Counted from the first letter of the stretch, positions 1-6,542 are shown. The stretch is DNA of 9,160 nucleotides from JBBRLG01 sp038231495 (GCA_038231495.1 JBBRLG010000294.1:1-9160); one strand, 5' to 3'. The notes: generated by a model not told the origin, from the letters alone. Numbers and translations are program-made.

Positions 1-2
1 CG

Positions 3-110
3 TGGATCCAGGTCAGCGCTATCCAGCGAATGCTCCGGCGCCTGAGGCCCGACCCAAATAACAGACAAGCGGCGTTCAAGTATCCTTCAAAGCTCAAACA
101 ATCCGCGTGA
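3..110 (+). CDS. C-terminal end of a probable DDE-type transposase (partial)
   Basis: The frame is open from the window edge to a TGA at 108-110 and encodes 35 residues beginning WIQVSAIQRMLRRLRPD and ending KLKQSA. The 'aliphatic-x-x-I-x-x-(M/L)-L-R-R-L' helix followed by a short basic tail is the usual C-terminus of IS4/IS5-type transposases, in which the last helix follows the catalytic Glu. The catalytic residues would lie left of the window, so the family assignment rests on this tail alone. The stop codon is one base from the stop codon of the convergent DUF4058-like gene. That gene appears to lack its C-terminus, which suggests that this element inserted into it. No terminal inverted repeat could be delimited. 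Confidence 0.5.
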   Translation, partial: WIQVSAIQRMLRRLRPDPNNRQAAFKYPSKLKQSA

Positions 111-111
111 T

Positions 112-645
112 TTACAGGCGATTCGTTTCCGGATAGCCTTTGAGTGCTTGCATGATGTCCGCATGGAGGTTGGCCCGTCGGCTCGTCACGATGTCGATTA
201 CAATTAGCGACACACCTCGTTGCAGGTAGGTGGCGCACTTGGTAGCAAAGGCACGTCGCGCGGCGGGGCGGTCCTTGTTGCCGGGGCTGACGATCTCAAT
301 GGCGGCGCGTAACTGCGGGCCGCCGAAGTCCCGTACCACTTGTACTTCAAACGAATCGGCGTCGGTGGCCTCCAATGGCATAGTCAAGGTGGGTTGCGGC
401 GGAGACCAGGTGACAACGTCAGGTGACTGCGGCGTCGCGCCTGTCGCGCCTGTCGCACTTTCCTGGAAAGTCCCCACATCGACTTCGACCCGCCCGCCGA
501 CCGTCAAGAGCGGCATCGCAAAATAGTCCTTGGGCAACAAGCCGCTGTTCAAGTGGTATGCGATCGTCGTCGCCCAGGCGCTGTGAATGCCTTCCCACGG
601 GCGGCGAACGCTCAAAGGGGGTTGAAAATGATCGTTTAGCGGCAT
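112..645 (-). CDS. DUF4058-like protein, probably C-terminally truncated
   Basis: The protein has 177 residues and starts MPLNDHFQPPLSVRRPW, the N-terminus I associate with planctomycete DUF4058 proteins; the function of that family is unknown. I chose the ATG at 645 because an AGGA stands 8 bases upstream and the family start fits. An ATG at 654 would add three residues but has no usable ribosome binding site. The centre holds VEVDVGTF (about residues 53-60), IEIVSPGNKD (116-125) and then K-x-x-x-Y-x-x-x-G-V-x-x-x-x-x-D (136-151). That spacing resembles Uma2 and other PD-(D/E)XK-fold proteins, so a nuclease-like fold is possible; this is inference. Homologues as I recall them continue well beyond 'TSRRANLH', but here the frame stops 18 residues after it, against the transposase tail. 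Residues 64-71 contain a small Thr-Gly-Ala tandem repeat from a 9-bp repeat. The gene is last in the minus-strand kinase cluster. It may be non-functional. Confidence 0.7.
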   Translation of the reverse strand: MPLNDHFQPPLSVRRPWEGIHSAWATTIAYHLNSGLLPKDYFAMPLLTVGGRVEVDVGTFQESATGATGATPQSPDVVTWSPPQPTLTMPLEATDADSFEVQVVRDFGGPQLRAAIEIVSPGNKDRPAARRAFATKCATYLQRGVSLIVIDIVTSRRANLHADIMQALKGYPETNRL

Positions 646-674
646 AACAGGCATCCTAGGGGTTTGGTCACTAT

Positions 675-983
675 TCAGCGAGACGCACGGACATCTGGAG
701 GGTGTTCGGCCTGACCGTTTACGTTTTGAAGGGCGCTGACTTCGGGTGCGAGAATCTCGTCCAGCCGGGAGTCCGAAAGTTCGCCCGTTCCGTCCGCCGC
801 CCAGCCGGCAATCGGACTGGCCTGTTGCAAGGATAAGTCGAATGCCTTTCGCGCATATTTGATGAGGACCAACTTATGTCCGTCCGTCGGACCGAGCGCC
901 TGGCTTAACTCGCGCAGCATCGCAGAAGGTTTGGCTCCCTTGACGGCCAACGCACGAAGACGCGTCACGAATTCTGGATTCAA
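675..983 (-). CDS. Small hypothetical protein between the kinase and the DUF4058-like gene
   Basis: I do not recognise a named family. From the TTG at 983 the product is 102 residues, beginning (M)NPEFVTRLRALAVKG. I prefer this start because AAGGGG lies 5 bases upstream, and a further purine-rich stretch precedes it. A TTG at 1019 would give 114 residues but places those purine-rich signals inside the coding region. The sequence looks soluble and mixed alpha-helical. One helix (KLVLIKYARKAFDLSLQQA) ends in PIAGW, then the acidic GELSDSRLDEILAPEV; there is no signal peptide or membrane segment. The gene starts 45 bases after the kinase stop codon and ends 29 bases before the DUF4058-like start, all on one strand. 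Co-transcription and a shared role are plausible but unproven. Confidence 0.6.
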   Translation of the reverse strand: MNPEFVTRLRALAVKGAKPSAMLRELSQALGPTDGHKLVLIKYARKAFDLSLQQASPIAGWAADGTGELSDSRLDEILAPEVSALQNVNGQAEHPPDVRASR

Positions 984-1028
984 GTCTCCCCCTTCGAGCC
1001 TCCTCTCGCTTTGTATCAAATTCTCGGA

Positions 1029-2762
1029 TCACTCCGCTACCACTTTGGCCCGCTCCTTCAACGTCCGCAATCGCTGCAAATGATACTTCAACCCCGGCAC
1101 GAAGAACACGACCGCCGTCACGACGCCGAAGATGATCGGCCCGTACGCGGGGAAAAGCGTCATTGGCACCACGGTCAGAAACAGCGCCGCCGCCGAGATG
1201 TAGAACTCGCCCGACAACATGCCCGCCTTCACCACGAACACCATGCCCGCGATGATCGCGAGGATCGGCGACAGCGTCAGCACCTTCATGTCCGGGTAGC
1301 GCTGGTGCAGCAGCAGTTCGACCAGGAAAACGCAGATCGTCGCGGCCACGGCGGCCGCCCAGACGTGGGCCACCTGGCGCTCGACGAACAGCACCGGGCC
1401 GCCGCGCTTCCGCAGCCGCCAAAAGATCGCGCCCCAGGCGCACAGGCCGACGCCCCACAACACCAAATACCACAACGGGTCTTCCACGCCCGCCCACGAC
1501 ATGCCCGCGGTCAGGAGACACAGGAGCAGCGTTTGCACGCTGTGGACCATCCACAACAGACCCCAGTTTTCCAGCACCGGCGCGTGGTGCGTGTCGCGGA
1601 ACGCCCGGCTGAACAGGTTCGCCACCGTCCGCAGGTTGAACGCCCGCACCGACAGGTCTTCGTCCTTGAGGTACGCTTCCAGGTCGGCGGCCAGCTCGGC
1701 CGCGCTGCCGTAACGCAGGCCGGGATCCTTCTGGATACACTTCAAGCAGATCAATTCCAGGTCGGGATCGACCTTGGGGTTGAGGAGCCGCGGACGTACC
1801 GGATCCTGGTCGAGGACGAGAAAAAGCGTGTCCATCGGCGTCGCGCCCTGGAACGGCGGCCGGCCGGTGAGCATTTCGTAGAGGATGACGCCGAGGCTGT
1901 ACACGTCGCTGCGGGCGCTGGGTTTGCCGCGGCGGTTGCTGACCTGTTCGGGGGCCATGTAGGTCGGCGTACCCAGGATGTCGCCGGCGTTCGTCAGGCC
2001 CGTTTCCGGCGGCAGGCCCGCGCCGGTGGCGACGCGCTTGGCCAGCCCGAAGTCGGTGACGTGCGGCTGGCCGGCCGCGTCGATCAGCACGTTGGACGGC
2101 TTCAAATCGCGGTGCAGGACACCGCGCTCGTGGGCGTAGTGGACGGCCCGCGCCACGGCGGCGAGGTAGCGGGCGGCGTCGCGCGGCCGCAGCGGGCCGT
2201 CGGACATGAGCACGGCCAGGGTCTGGCCCTCGATGCAGCGCATGCTGAAATACGGCTGACCGTCCACCTCGCCGGCGCCGTAGACCGGCACGATGTTCGG
2301 GTGGCTCAGGTGCGCCGCCGACTGCGCCTCGGCCTGGAAGCGTGCCAGGTCGGCCGGCGTGGCCCACTCGCCGCGGAGGATCATCTTGAGCGCGACCGTG
2401 CGTTTCAAATCGCGCTGCCACGCCTTGTAAACGACGCCCATGCCGCCACGGCCCAGTTCTTCCAGCAGGTCGAAGTCGCCGAAGCTGCGCGGCAGTGGCG
2501 ACGACGGGGTGGGCGCTTCGACGCGCACGGGGCCGTTGACGCGGAGGGTCGGTTGCGTTTTGCTGGGGCGGGTAAACTCGTTGGCAAACAGGACGGCGGC
2601 CCACAGTTCACGCAGCTCGTCGGCCAGGTCGGGGTGGTCGGCGGCGACGCGATCCACGTCCGGCTGCCGGCCCTGCTGCACGTCCGCGGTCAGGCCGGCG
2701 AGCAGTTCGGCGAGTCGTTCGTCGCGAACGGGGTCGGGCGGAAGGGGAGCCGTCGTTGCCAT
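1029..2762 (-). CDS. Membrane-anchored Hanks-type Ser/Thr protein kinase
   Basis: The product has 577 residues and transfers phosphate from ATP to Ser/Thr of unknown targets. Residues 1-60 form an acidic helical region (DPVRDERLAELLAGL, HPDLADELRELW) typical of planctomycete kinases. The kinase domain spans about 97-365 and is complete: glycine loop GRGGMG (104-109), VALK Lys126, helix-C Glu145, catalytic HRDLKPSN (217-224), DFG (237-239), APE (270-272) and Asp286. All catalytic residues are intact, so it should be active. Residues 401-556 contain about six hydrophobic helices, placing the kinase in the cytoplasm on a membrane anchor with no large extracellular sensor. The ATG at 2762 is chosen because the conserved N-terminal region begins just after it. 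In-frame ATGs at 2852 and 2888 would add 30 or 42 residues of family-atypical sequence. No good ribosome binding site is visible, which is common in planctomycetes. It is probably the first gene of the minus-strand operon. Confidence 0.93.
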   Translation of the reverse strand: MATTAPLPPDPVRDERLAELLAGLTADVQQGRQPDVDRVAADHPDLADELRELWAAVLFANEFTRPSKTQPTLRVNGPVRVEAPTPSSPLPRSFGDFDLLEELGRGGMGVVYKAWQRDLKRTVALKMILRGEWATPADLARFQAEAQSAAHLSHPNIVPVYGAGEVDGQPYFSMRCIEGQTLAVLMSDGPLRPRDAARYLAAVARAVHYAHERGVLHRDLKPSNVLIDAAGQPHVTDFGLAKRVATGAGLPPETGLTNAGDILGTPTYMAPEQVSNRRGKPSARSDVYSLGVILYEMLTGRPPFQGATPMDTLFLVLDQDPVRPRLLNPKVDPDLELICLKCIQKDPGLRYGSAAELAADLEAYLKDEDLSVRAFNLRTVANLFSRAFRDTHHAPVLENWGLLWMVHSVQTLLLCLLTAGMSWAGVEDPLWYLVLWGVGLCAWGAIFWRLRKRGGPVLFVERQVAHVWAAAVAATICVFLVELLLHQRYPDMKVLTLSPILAIIAGMVFVVKAGMLSGEFYISAAALFLTVVPMTLFPAYGPIIFGVVTAVVFFVPGLKYHLQRLRTLKERAKVVAE

Positions 2763-2848
2763 GTGCGGGGTCTCGGAGGAAAGGTCAAAGGCCCGTCCGC
2801 GTGGTCCGTCGCCAGCGCCATCCCATGCGGGGCCGAGTGACTGGCGCT

Positions 2849-2870
2849 CCATTATCGCATAGGATAATGG
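2849..2870. promoter_or_regulatory. Perfect inverted repeat upstream of the kinase, possible operator
   Basis: CCATTATC (2849-2856) and GATAATGG (2863-2870) are perfect reverse complements separated by GCATAG. The site is AT-rich in GC-rich surroundings and lies between the kinase start (2762) and the divergent small frame (2895). That position suits a dimeric repressor or activator site. If the kinase instead began at 2852 or 2888, the repeat would fall at or inside its 5' end. No binding protein can be named. Confidence 0.35.
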
Positions 2871-2894
2871 AATGGAAAAGGGAGGCACTGCCCT

Positions 2895-2984
2895 ATGGCG
2901 ACTACAAATCGGGAAGTAATGGGAACGGTCGGGCCGGATGGCACGTTAGTGCTGGACGAAAGGTTGAGCGTAGCAGCCGGGTGA
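2895..2984 (+). pseudogene. N-terminal fragment of a small antitoxin-like protein
   Basis: An AAGGGAGG ribosome binding site (about 2878-2885) stands 9 bases before the ATG at 2895. The frame encodes 29 residues, MATTNREVMGTVGPDGTLVL then DERLSVAAG, and stops at TGA 2982-2984. The 'GTVGPDGTLVLDERL' pattern matches the N-terminus of the short beta-strand-rich proteins of about 60-80 residues that planctomycetes carry in many copies and that are often annotated as antitoxin-like. Such proteins usually continue with 'G-R-V-x-V'. Here a different frame past the stop reads RVIARA, as if a few bases were lost. I therefore read it as a recently broken copy; a genuine 29-residue peptide is the alternative. 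It is divergent from the kinase. Confidence 0.45.
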
Positions 2985-2985
2985 T

Positions 2986-3008
2986 CGCGCGGGCGGAAGA
3001 CCCGCGCG
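2986..3008 (+). terminator. GC-rich hairpin after the small frame
   Basis: CGCGCGGG (2986-2993) pairs perfectly with CCCGCGCG (3001-3008) around a 7-base loop CGGAAGA. The stem begins one base after the stop codon of the small frame. There is no T-tract, so it may stall rather than terminate transcription, or act only as a 3' mRNA-stabilising stem. Confidence 0.4.
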
Positions 3009-3105
3009 CCATTGCCACACCGTTGCGCTTCGCCCTGCGAAAGGGGTGAGAACAACGGCGCTGGCCCGCGCCGCATCGCCGCATCGCCGCTAAAGAAGCG
3101 GTTAC

Positions 3106-3134
3106 TTGACACGAGTTTTCTTCGGTGTTCTACT
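3106..3134 (+). promoter_or_regulatory. Sigma70-like promoter ahead of the intron relic and first WD40 gene
   Basis: A perfect -35 hexamer TTGACA (3106-3111) is followed after 17 bases by TCTACT (3129-3134), which matches TATAAT at four of six positions. Transcription would start near 3141. It would run through the direct repeat and the group II intron remnant before reaching the WD40 gene at 3496, giving a leader of about 355 bases. The promoter may originally have belonged to the inserted element. Confidence 0.45.
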
Positions 3135-3138
3135 GGGG

Positions 3139-3207
3139 CGTAATAGCCTGACCGGCGCGAGCCCTACCGCTACCGGCGCAGTCGTAATACCCTGACCGGC
3201 GCGAGCC
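3139..3207 (+). repeat. 25-bp direct repeat, two copies 44 bp apart
   Basis: The sequence at 3139-3163 (CGTAATAGCCTGACCGGCGC...GAGCC) recurs at 3183-3207 with one mismatch (G to C at the eighth base). A half-copy-like 'CTACCGGCGC' lies between them. The pair sits immediately upstream of the HNH remnant of the group II intron and may mark a junction of the damaged intron. No function is evident. Confidence 0.6.
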
Positions 3208-3211
3208 ATAA

Positions 3212-3364
3212 ACGGGGTGGGTGATCCATCACCGCGAAGGGCGTGTCCACGGCGGCACGGATCTACTGGAGAACCTGGAGCTATGGCAGCCGAACGGTCA
3301 TCGCCCGTTTCACAGTCGGTTCACGCACGGGACTCAAGCCGCGTCCTGCGAAGAGCGTTCGTGA
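3212..3364 (+). pseudogene. HNH endonuclease remnant of a group II intron-encoded protein
   Basis: Between a TAA at 3209-3211 and a TGA at 3362-3364 the frame reads TGWVIHHREGRVHGGTDLL, then ENLELWQPNGHRPFHSRF. This is the C-terminal HNH endonuclease domain of group II intron reverse transcriptase/maturases, whose usual form is 'W-x-(I/V)-HH ... GG-x-D ... NL-x-LLHPNCH-x-x-x-H'. The His-His pair, GGTD, the NLE strand and the final HR...H are visible. The usual LLHPNCH has become LWQPNGH, so a metal-site residue is lost. The reverse transcriptase and maturase domains are absent upstream. The group II intron domains V and VI follow directly, which supports the assignment. The remnant is surely inactive. 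Confidence 0.7.
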
Positions 3365-3445
3365 AGGCTTGAGCTGTAGGAAGGGAAACTTTCACGTACA
3401 GTTCTGAGGGGAGGGGGTGCTGGTGACAGCACCTCCTTACCCGAC
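3333..3445 (+). ncRNA. Group II intron 3' end: domains V and VI
   Basis: The 34-base domain V lies at 3371-3404. The outer strand GAGCTGTA pairs with TACAGTTC, the AGC catalytic triad is at 3372-3374, a GAAGG/CTTTC inner stem is capped by GAAA (3385-3388), and the ACG bulge is present. Domain VI follows at 3408-3442: a 15-bp stem with GTGA loop (3423-3426) and a single unpaired A at 3439 with three G-C pairs beneath it. That A is the expected branch point, seven bases from a 3' end in CCCGAC at 3445, matching the 'AY' 3' rule. CTCAAGCC (3333-3340) can pair with GGCTTGAG (3366-3373) and probably marks the base of domain IV. Domains I-III and a GUGYG-type 5' end are not seen, so the intron cannot splice by itself. 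Confidence 0.85.
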
Positions 3446-3495
3446 CCGTGCAACTGCGAGCCGCTTTCCCGGGTCACGCAAACTGGAGGTATTAC

Positions 3496-4734
3496 ATGAA
3501 TTCGTCCCGTCGCTTCGTTATTCGCAGTGTGGTCTTTTTCGCCGGTTGTCTTTCGCTAATTCCGCTGGCAAGGGCACAAGAGCAGACGTGGAATGTCGGC
3601 GTCCATGGCGCGTGGGTGATTTCTACCCCCTGCGGGGCCGGGGCCGACAACGACTCACCCCTCGACCGGTTGAACCCGGCCAAGATCGATGTCGAGAAGT
3701 GGCCGGACCTTCCGAAAGAGGTGGTGGCCATCTTCACCCCCGCGCGGGGCACACTCGTCGGCGCGGCCGCCAGCCCGGACGGGAAATGGTTGGCGGCTGG
3801 CGGGCCGGACGGTGACGGCCACGTCGTCCGCCTCTGGGACGTGGCTGCGGGCACCGAGGTCGCCGCACTGCCCCACAAGGACCACACCGGCCTGATAGCC
3901 TTCTCCCCAGACTCCAAGACGCTCGCCACGGCCAGCCAAGACGGTGTCATCCGGCTGTGGTCGGTGGCGGGCAAGGACACCAAGATAGCGGCCGTCCTGG
4001 AGGCCCGCAAGGACGTCCCGTATTCCTCGCTGGCCTACGCCCCGGATGGCAAGACCCTGGCCGGCGGCCTGCGCAACGGCGACGTGCGACTGTGGGACCT
4101 CGCCGGCCTAAAGCCGCGGGAGCGGGTGGTCCTGAAGGATGATTTCTCGCTCCGGACCTGGGCGCTCGCCTTCTCGGCCGACGGGAAAACCCTGGCCACC
4201 GGCGGGAACGACGCCCAGGTACGCGTGTGGGATCTCTCGAAAGAAGAACCGCGACTGGTCCACAAGATCGTCTGGCAGGAACGGGACCCGAACAACCCGA
4301 ATCCCGGGGTCAAAGACTCAGGAGGGTATCCGTACTGGGGTCCGCCGTCCGTCACCAGCGTAGCCCTGTCGCCCGACGGCAAGACGCTGCTGGCCGGAGG
4401 ATCGCAAGACAGTCCTACGGGCACGCTCTCCGCTCTAGCGGCCCGGCGGTGGGACGTGAGTGGGAAGAAGACGGTGAAGGAATTGACCGCGTTGGAAACT
4501 GCTTCCGACACGGTGTTGATCACCCCGGACGGGAAGACCCTTGTGACGTGGAGCTTCTCCGGGCGGATCGCCTTCTGGGAGGCGTCCGGTGAGAAACTGC
4601 GGGAGCGGACGTTCCCCGCTGCTGAGAAATCCTGGCTAGGAGGACGGAACCAGCGCATGGCAGCCATGGTCGGCGACGGGCGGCACGTTCTGGTCGTGTT
4701 CGAAAAGGCGATCTTCATCCTCCGACTTCCCTGA
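3496..4734 (+). CDS. Exported WD40 beta-propeller protein (first paralogue)
   Basis: The product has 412 residues. The ATG at 3496 is preceded five bases upstream by GGAGGT; an earlier GTG at 3448 lacks such a site and would bury the signal peptide. Residues 1-27 form a signal peptide: SRRFVIR, a hydrophobic core VVFFAGCLSLIPLA, and cleavage after ARA. FAGC could be a weak lipobox. SPLDRLNPAKI (54-64) and PKEVVAIF (73-80) are the linker usual before planctomycete WD40 domains. About seven WD units follow (near 90, 132, 177, 222, 287, 338 and 387), with SPDGK...RLWD signatures, enough for a seven-bladed propeller. A long inserted loop (residues 260-285) lies between units four and five. Such propellers bind other proteins; no enzymatic residues are evident. 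A paralogous gene follows 147 bases downstream. The intron relic ends 50 bases upstream of the start. Confidence 0.9.
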   Translation: MNSSRRFVIRSVVFFAGCLSLIPLARAQEQTWNVGVHGAWVISTPCGAGADNDSPLDRLNPAKIDVEKWPDLPKEVVAIFTPARGTLVGAAASPDGKWLAAGGPDGDGHVVRLWDVAAGTEVAALPHKDHTGLIAFSPDSKTLATASQDGVIRLWSVAGKDTKIAAVLEARKDVPYSSLAYAPDGKTLAGGLRNGDVRLWDLAGLKPRERVVLKDDFSLRTWALAFSADGKTLATGGNDAQVRVWDLSKEEPRLVHKIVWQERDPNNPNPGVKDSGGYPYWGPPSVTSVALSPDGKTLLAGGSQDSPTGTLSALAARRWDVSGKKTVKELTALETASDTVLITPDGKTLVTWSFSGRIAFWEASGEKLRERTFPAAEKSWLGGRNQRMAAMVGDGRHVLVVFEKAIFILRLP

Positions 4735-4761
4735 CCGGGCGGCAGTGCGGCGTAAGACCGT

Positions 4762-4796
4762 CCCCGGCGGCGGTATACCCTTCCACCGCCGCGGGG
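4762..4796 (+). terminator. Strong hairpin between the two WD40 genes
   Basis: CCCCGGCGGCGGT (4762-4774) pairs with ACCGCCGCGGGG (4785-4796), with one bulged G and a 10-base loop. It lies 28 bases after the first WD40 stop codon. No T-tract follows. It may cause partial termination or protect the upstream transcript, letting the two paralogues be expressed at different levels. Confidence 0.5.
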
Positions 4797-4881
4797 CAAC
4801 CACCATGACTACGACCGCCGCCGAGCAGGCTCACGTCTTCGGCGCGGGCTAATTCCGATCACACACACGAGGAGTAGAATC

Positions 4882-6417
4882 ATGCACATCCGAACCGCCA
4901 CGCACGCCCCCGCCGGTCTCACCCGGGGGCTGATGACTCGCGTCCCGCTACTGGCCGCCCTGATCCTGATCGGGGTCGCGGCGAGTGGTCCCGGGCAGGA
5001 GCCGCGCAAGGCGGCGGGCGAGAAATCCCCGTTCGACCGGCTCGACCCGGACGCACTCCCGGTGGCCGCCCGCCCCGGCAAGCAACACGACCACATCAAG
5101 GGTCTGGTGGCCGTCCTCCGGGCGGAAGGGTCGGTGTGTCGCGTGGCCATCAGTCCCGACGGAAAGTGGGTGGCCGCACGTGCGGGCGCATTCGTCTACC
5201 TCTGGGACGCCGCCACGGCCCGCCAAGTGGCCAGGCTCGAGGGGCACACCGGCAATGTGGCGTTCTTGGGAGGGGTGGCGTTCTCCCCGGACGGGAAGAC
5301 ACTCGTGTCGAGCGACGGGGTCGGGGGCGAGAACACCGTCCGGTTCTGGCGGATGGGCGAGAAGGGGGCGACGGCTACTACCACGCTGGAGCGACCTCGA
5401 GCCACCCGGGAGTTGATCTTCTCCGCGGACGGCAAAACGCTTGTCATGGCTCAGGGATCACACGTCGAGCTGTGGGATGTCGGAGGGGACGAACCGAAAC
5501 GGCGACACACGATCGCGACCCCGGCGCGAACCGTGGCTCTGGCCCCCGACGGCAAGACCCTGGCGACCGGCGGCGATTCCACGACCGTGAGCCTCTGGGA
5601 TCTGTCCGAGGGGAAGCCAGAATTGCGGCCCGAGGGCGAGCTGGAAGTGGCTGTCGGCCAGCCTGCGGGCGTCAAGGGGTGGATCGCTTCGCTCGCGTTT
5701 TCCCCGGACGGTAAGACCCTCGCCTGCGGCGGCTTCGTCCGGCCGGAGACGAACTTCGGGGATGACAACAATGTGGCCCAACTCTGGGACCTGAGCGGCA
5801 AGAAGCCGAAGGTCCGGCTCGCCCTCCCCAACGGATCGTCTCTCATCGCGTTCTCTCCGGACGGGACCACGTTCGTCGGGGTTGGGATGATCGCGGTGAG
5901 ACTGAACGTGTGGGATGCGGACGGTGAGTTGCGGTTCGAGCGGAAGTTGCGGCAGGATAAGAACTGGCTTTTCGAACCCGAGCAACTTGTTTTCGCCCCG
6001 GACGGTCGCCACCTCGTCCTCGCGGGGACGCATGCGAAGGAGGCTCTCGTTGTGCGGTTGTCAGCGGGACGGGCGATTCCGGAGCCGAAGCCGGAGCCGG
6101 AGCCGAAGCCGAAGCCGCTGGTCCCCGACCCCGTCCCCGGTGGCGATAAGCCCACGGAACGAGACAAACTCCTGTCTCGAGAACAGACCTTGACCGCTCA
6201 GATTACCTCGCTCGATACCCTGAGCGCACGCGCGAAGCGCGGCCGGGAGGACGCGGCGAAAGAGACGCGGGAAGCCGCCACGGAGGGCGGACGGACACAG
6301 GCCCGATTTCAGGTAGCCGAGTACGACAAGTTCATCGAGGAACTGGAAGCCGACCGGAGGAAAGCACAAGCGGAACTCCGGAAGGTGCTGGATCAACTCA
6401 ACCCGGTCCGGAAGTAG
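4882..6417 (+). CDS. Exported WD40 beta-propeller protein with C-terminal coiled coil (second paralogue)
   Basis: The product has 511 residues. The ATG at 4882 has GAGGAG seven bases upstream; an ATG at 4933 (Met18) is a possible shorter start giving a more compact signal peptide. Residues 21-35 (VPLLAALILIGVAAS) are the signal-peptide core. SPFDRLDPDALP (49-60) and LVAVL (75-79) repeat the linker of the first WD40 gene. Seven WD units follow (near 86, 130, 176, 216, 269, 320 and 367), again with SPDGK and LWD signatures and a longer loop in the fifth unit. Unlike its neighbour it continues with a charged Pro-rich linker (PEPKPEPEPKPKP, about 400-412). A predicted coiled coil of about 80 residues follows (425-507), rich in Lys, Glu, Arg and Ala. 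That tail probably mediates oligomerisation or contact with an envelope partner. The two genes look like a tandem duplication with later gain or loss of the tail. Confidence 0.9.
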   Translation: MHIRTATHAPAGLTRGLMTRVPLLAALILIGVAASGPGQEPRKAAGEKSPFDRLDPDALPVAARPGKQHDHIKGLVAVLRAEGSVCRVAISPDGKWVAARAGAFVYLWDAATARQVARLEGHTGNVAFLGGVAFSPDGKTLVSSDGVGGENTVRFWRMGEKGATATTTLERPRATRELIFSADGKTLVMAQGSHVELWDVGGDEPKRRHTIATPARTVALAPDGKTLATGGDSTTVSLWDLSEGKPELRPEGELEVAVGQPAGVKGWIASLAFSPDGKTLACGGFVRPETNFGDDNNVAQLWDLSGKKPKVRLALPNGSSLIAFSPDGTTFVGVGMIAVRLNVWDADGELRFERKLRQDKNWLFEPEQLVFAPDGRHLVLAGTHAKEALVVRLSAGRAIPEPKPEPEPKPKPLVPDPVPGGDKPTERDKLLSREQTLTAQITSLDTLSARAKRGREDAAKETREAATEGGRTQARFQVAEYDKFIEELEADRRKAQAELRKVLDQLNPVRK

Positions 6418-6443
6418 TTCAGAGTACCGCCCTCTGCCGGTGA

Positions 6444-6465
6444 TCGGGCGAAACCGCGCGCCCGA
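6444..6465 (+). terminator. Hairpin after the second WD40 gene
   Basis: TCGGGCG (6444-6450) pairs perfectly with CGCCCGA (6459-6465) around AAACCGCG, starting 27 bases after the stop codon. No T-tract follows, so termination is only presumed from position. Confidence 0.35.
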
Positions 6466-6496
6466 AGGTATCCCATACCCGCCGCCCTCCACCGTG

Positions 6497-6542
6497 TTCC
6501 GCAACGGGACGTTCTTCGGCACCCCGAGGAGGGGTTGCGGAA
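6497..6542. repeat. Inverted repeat upstream of the RAYT relic
   Basis: TTCCGCAAC (6497-6505) is the exact reverse complement of GTTGCGGAA (6534-6542), with 28 bases between. The pairing extends outward (TG/CA) if one base is bulged. It could be a second terminator for the WD40 pair or part of the REP/RAYT unit. The stretch after it (AAAGGTGTCAGGAACGAATG at 6546-6565) contains CGAATGGCA (6559-6567), shared with the REP-like repeat at 7031-7039. It may be a diverged REP copy. Confidence 0.35.

Noticed and set aside
1011..2840. Open frame of 609 codons on the plus strand opposite the kinase, and a 576-codon frame (874-2604) on the minus strand
   Set aside because: Both are mirror frames of a GC-rich kinase gene; their products are low-complexity Arg/His/Gly-rich sequence, and the kinase frame holds every catalytic motif.
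3491..3525. Twin-arginine signal in the first WD40 protein (SRRFVIR)
   Set aside because: The Phe follows the Arg pair directly instead of after one residue; a Sec signal peptide explains the segment better.
4805..4852. 15-residue frame MTTTAAEQAHVFGAG just before the second WD40 gene, as a leader peptide
   Set aside because: It has no ribosome binding site and no regulatory codon run, and its short length is expected by chance.
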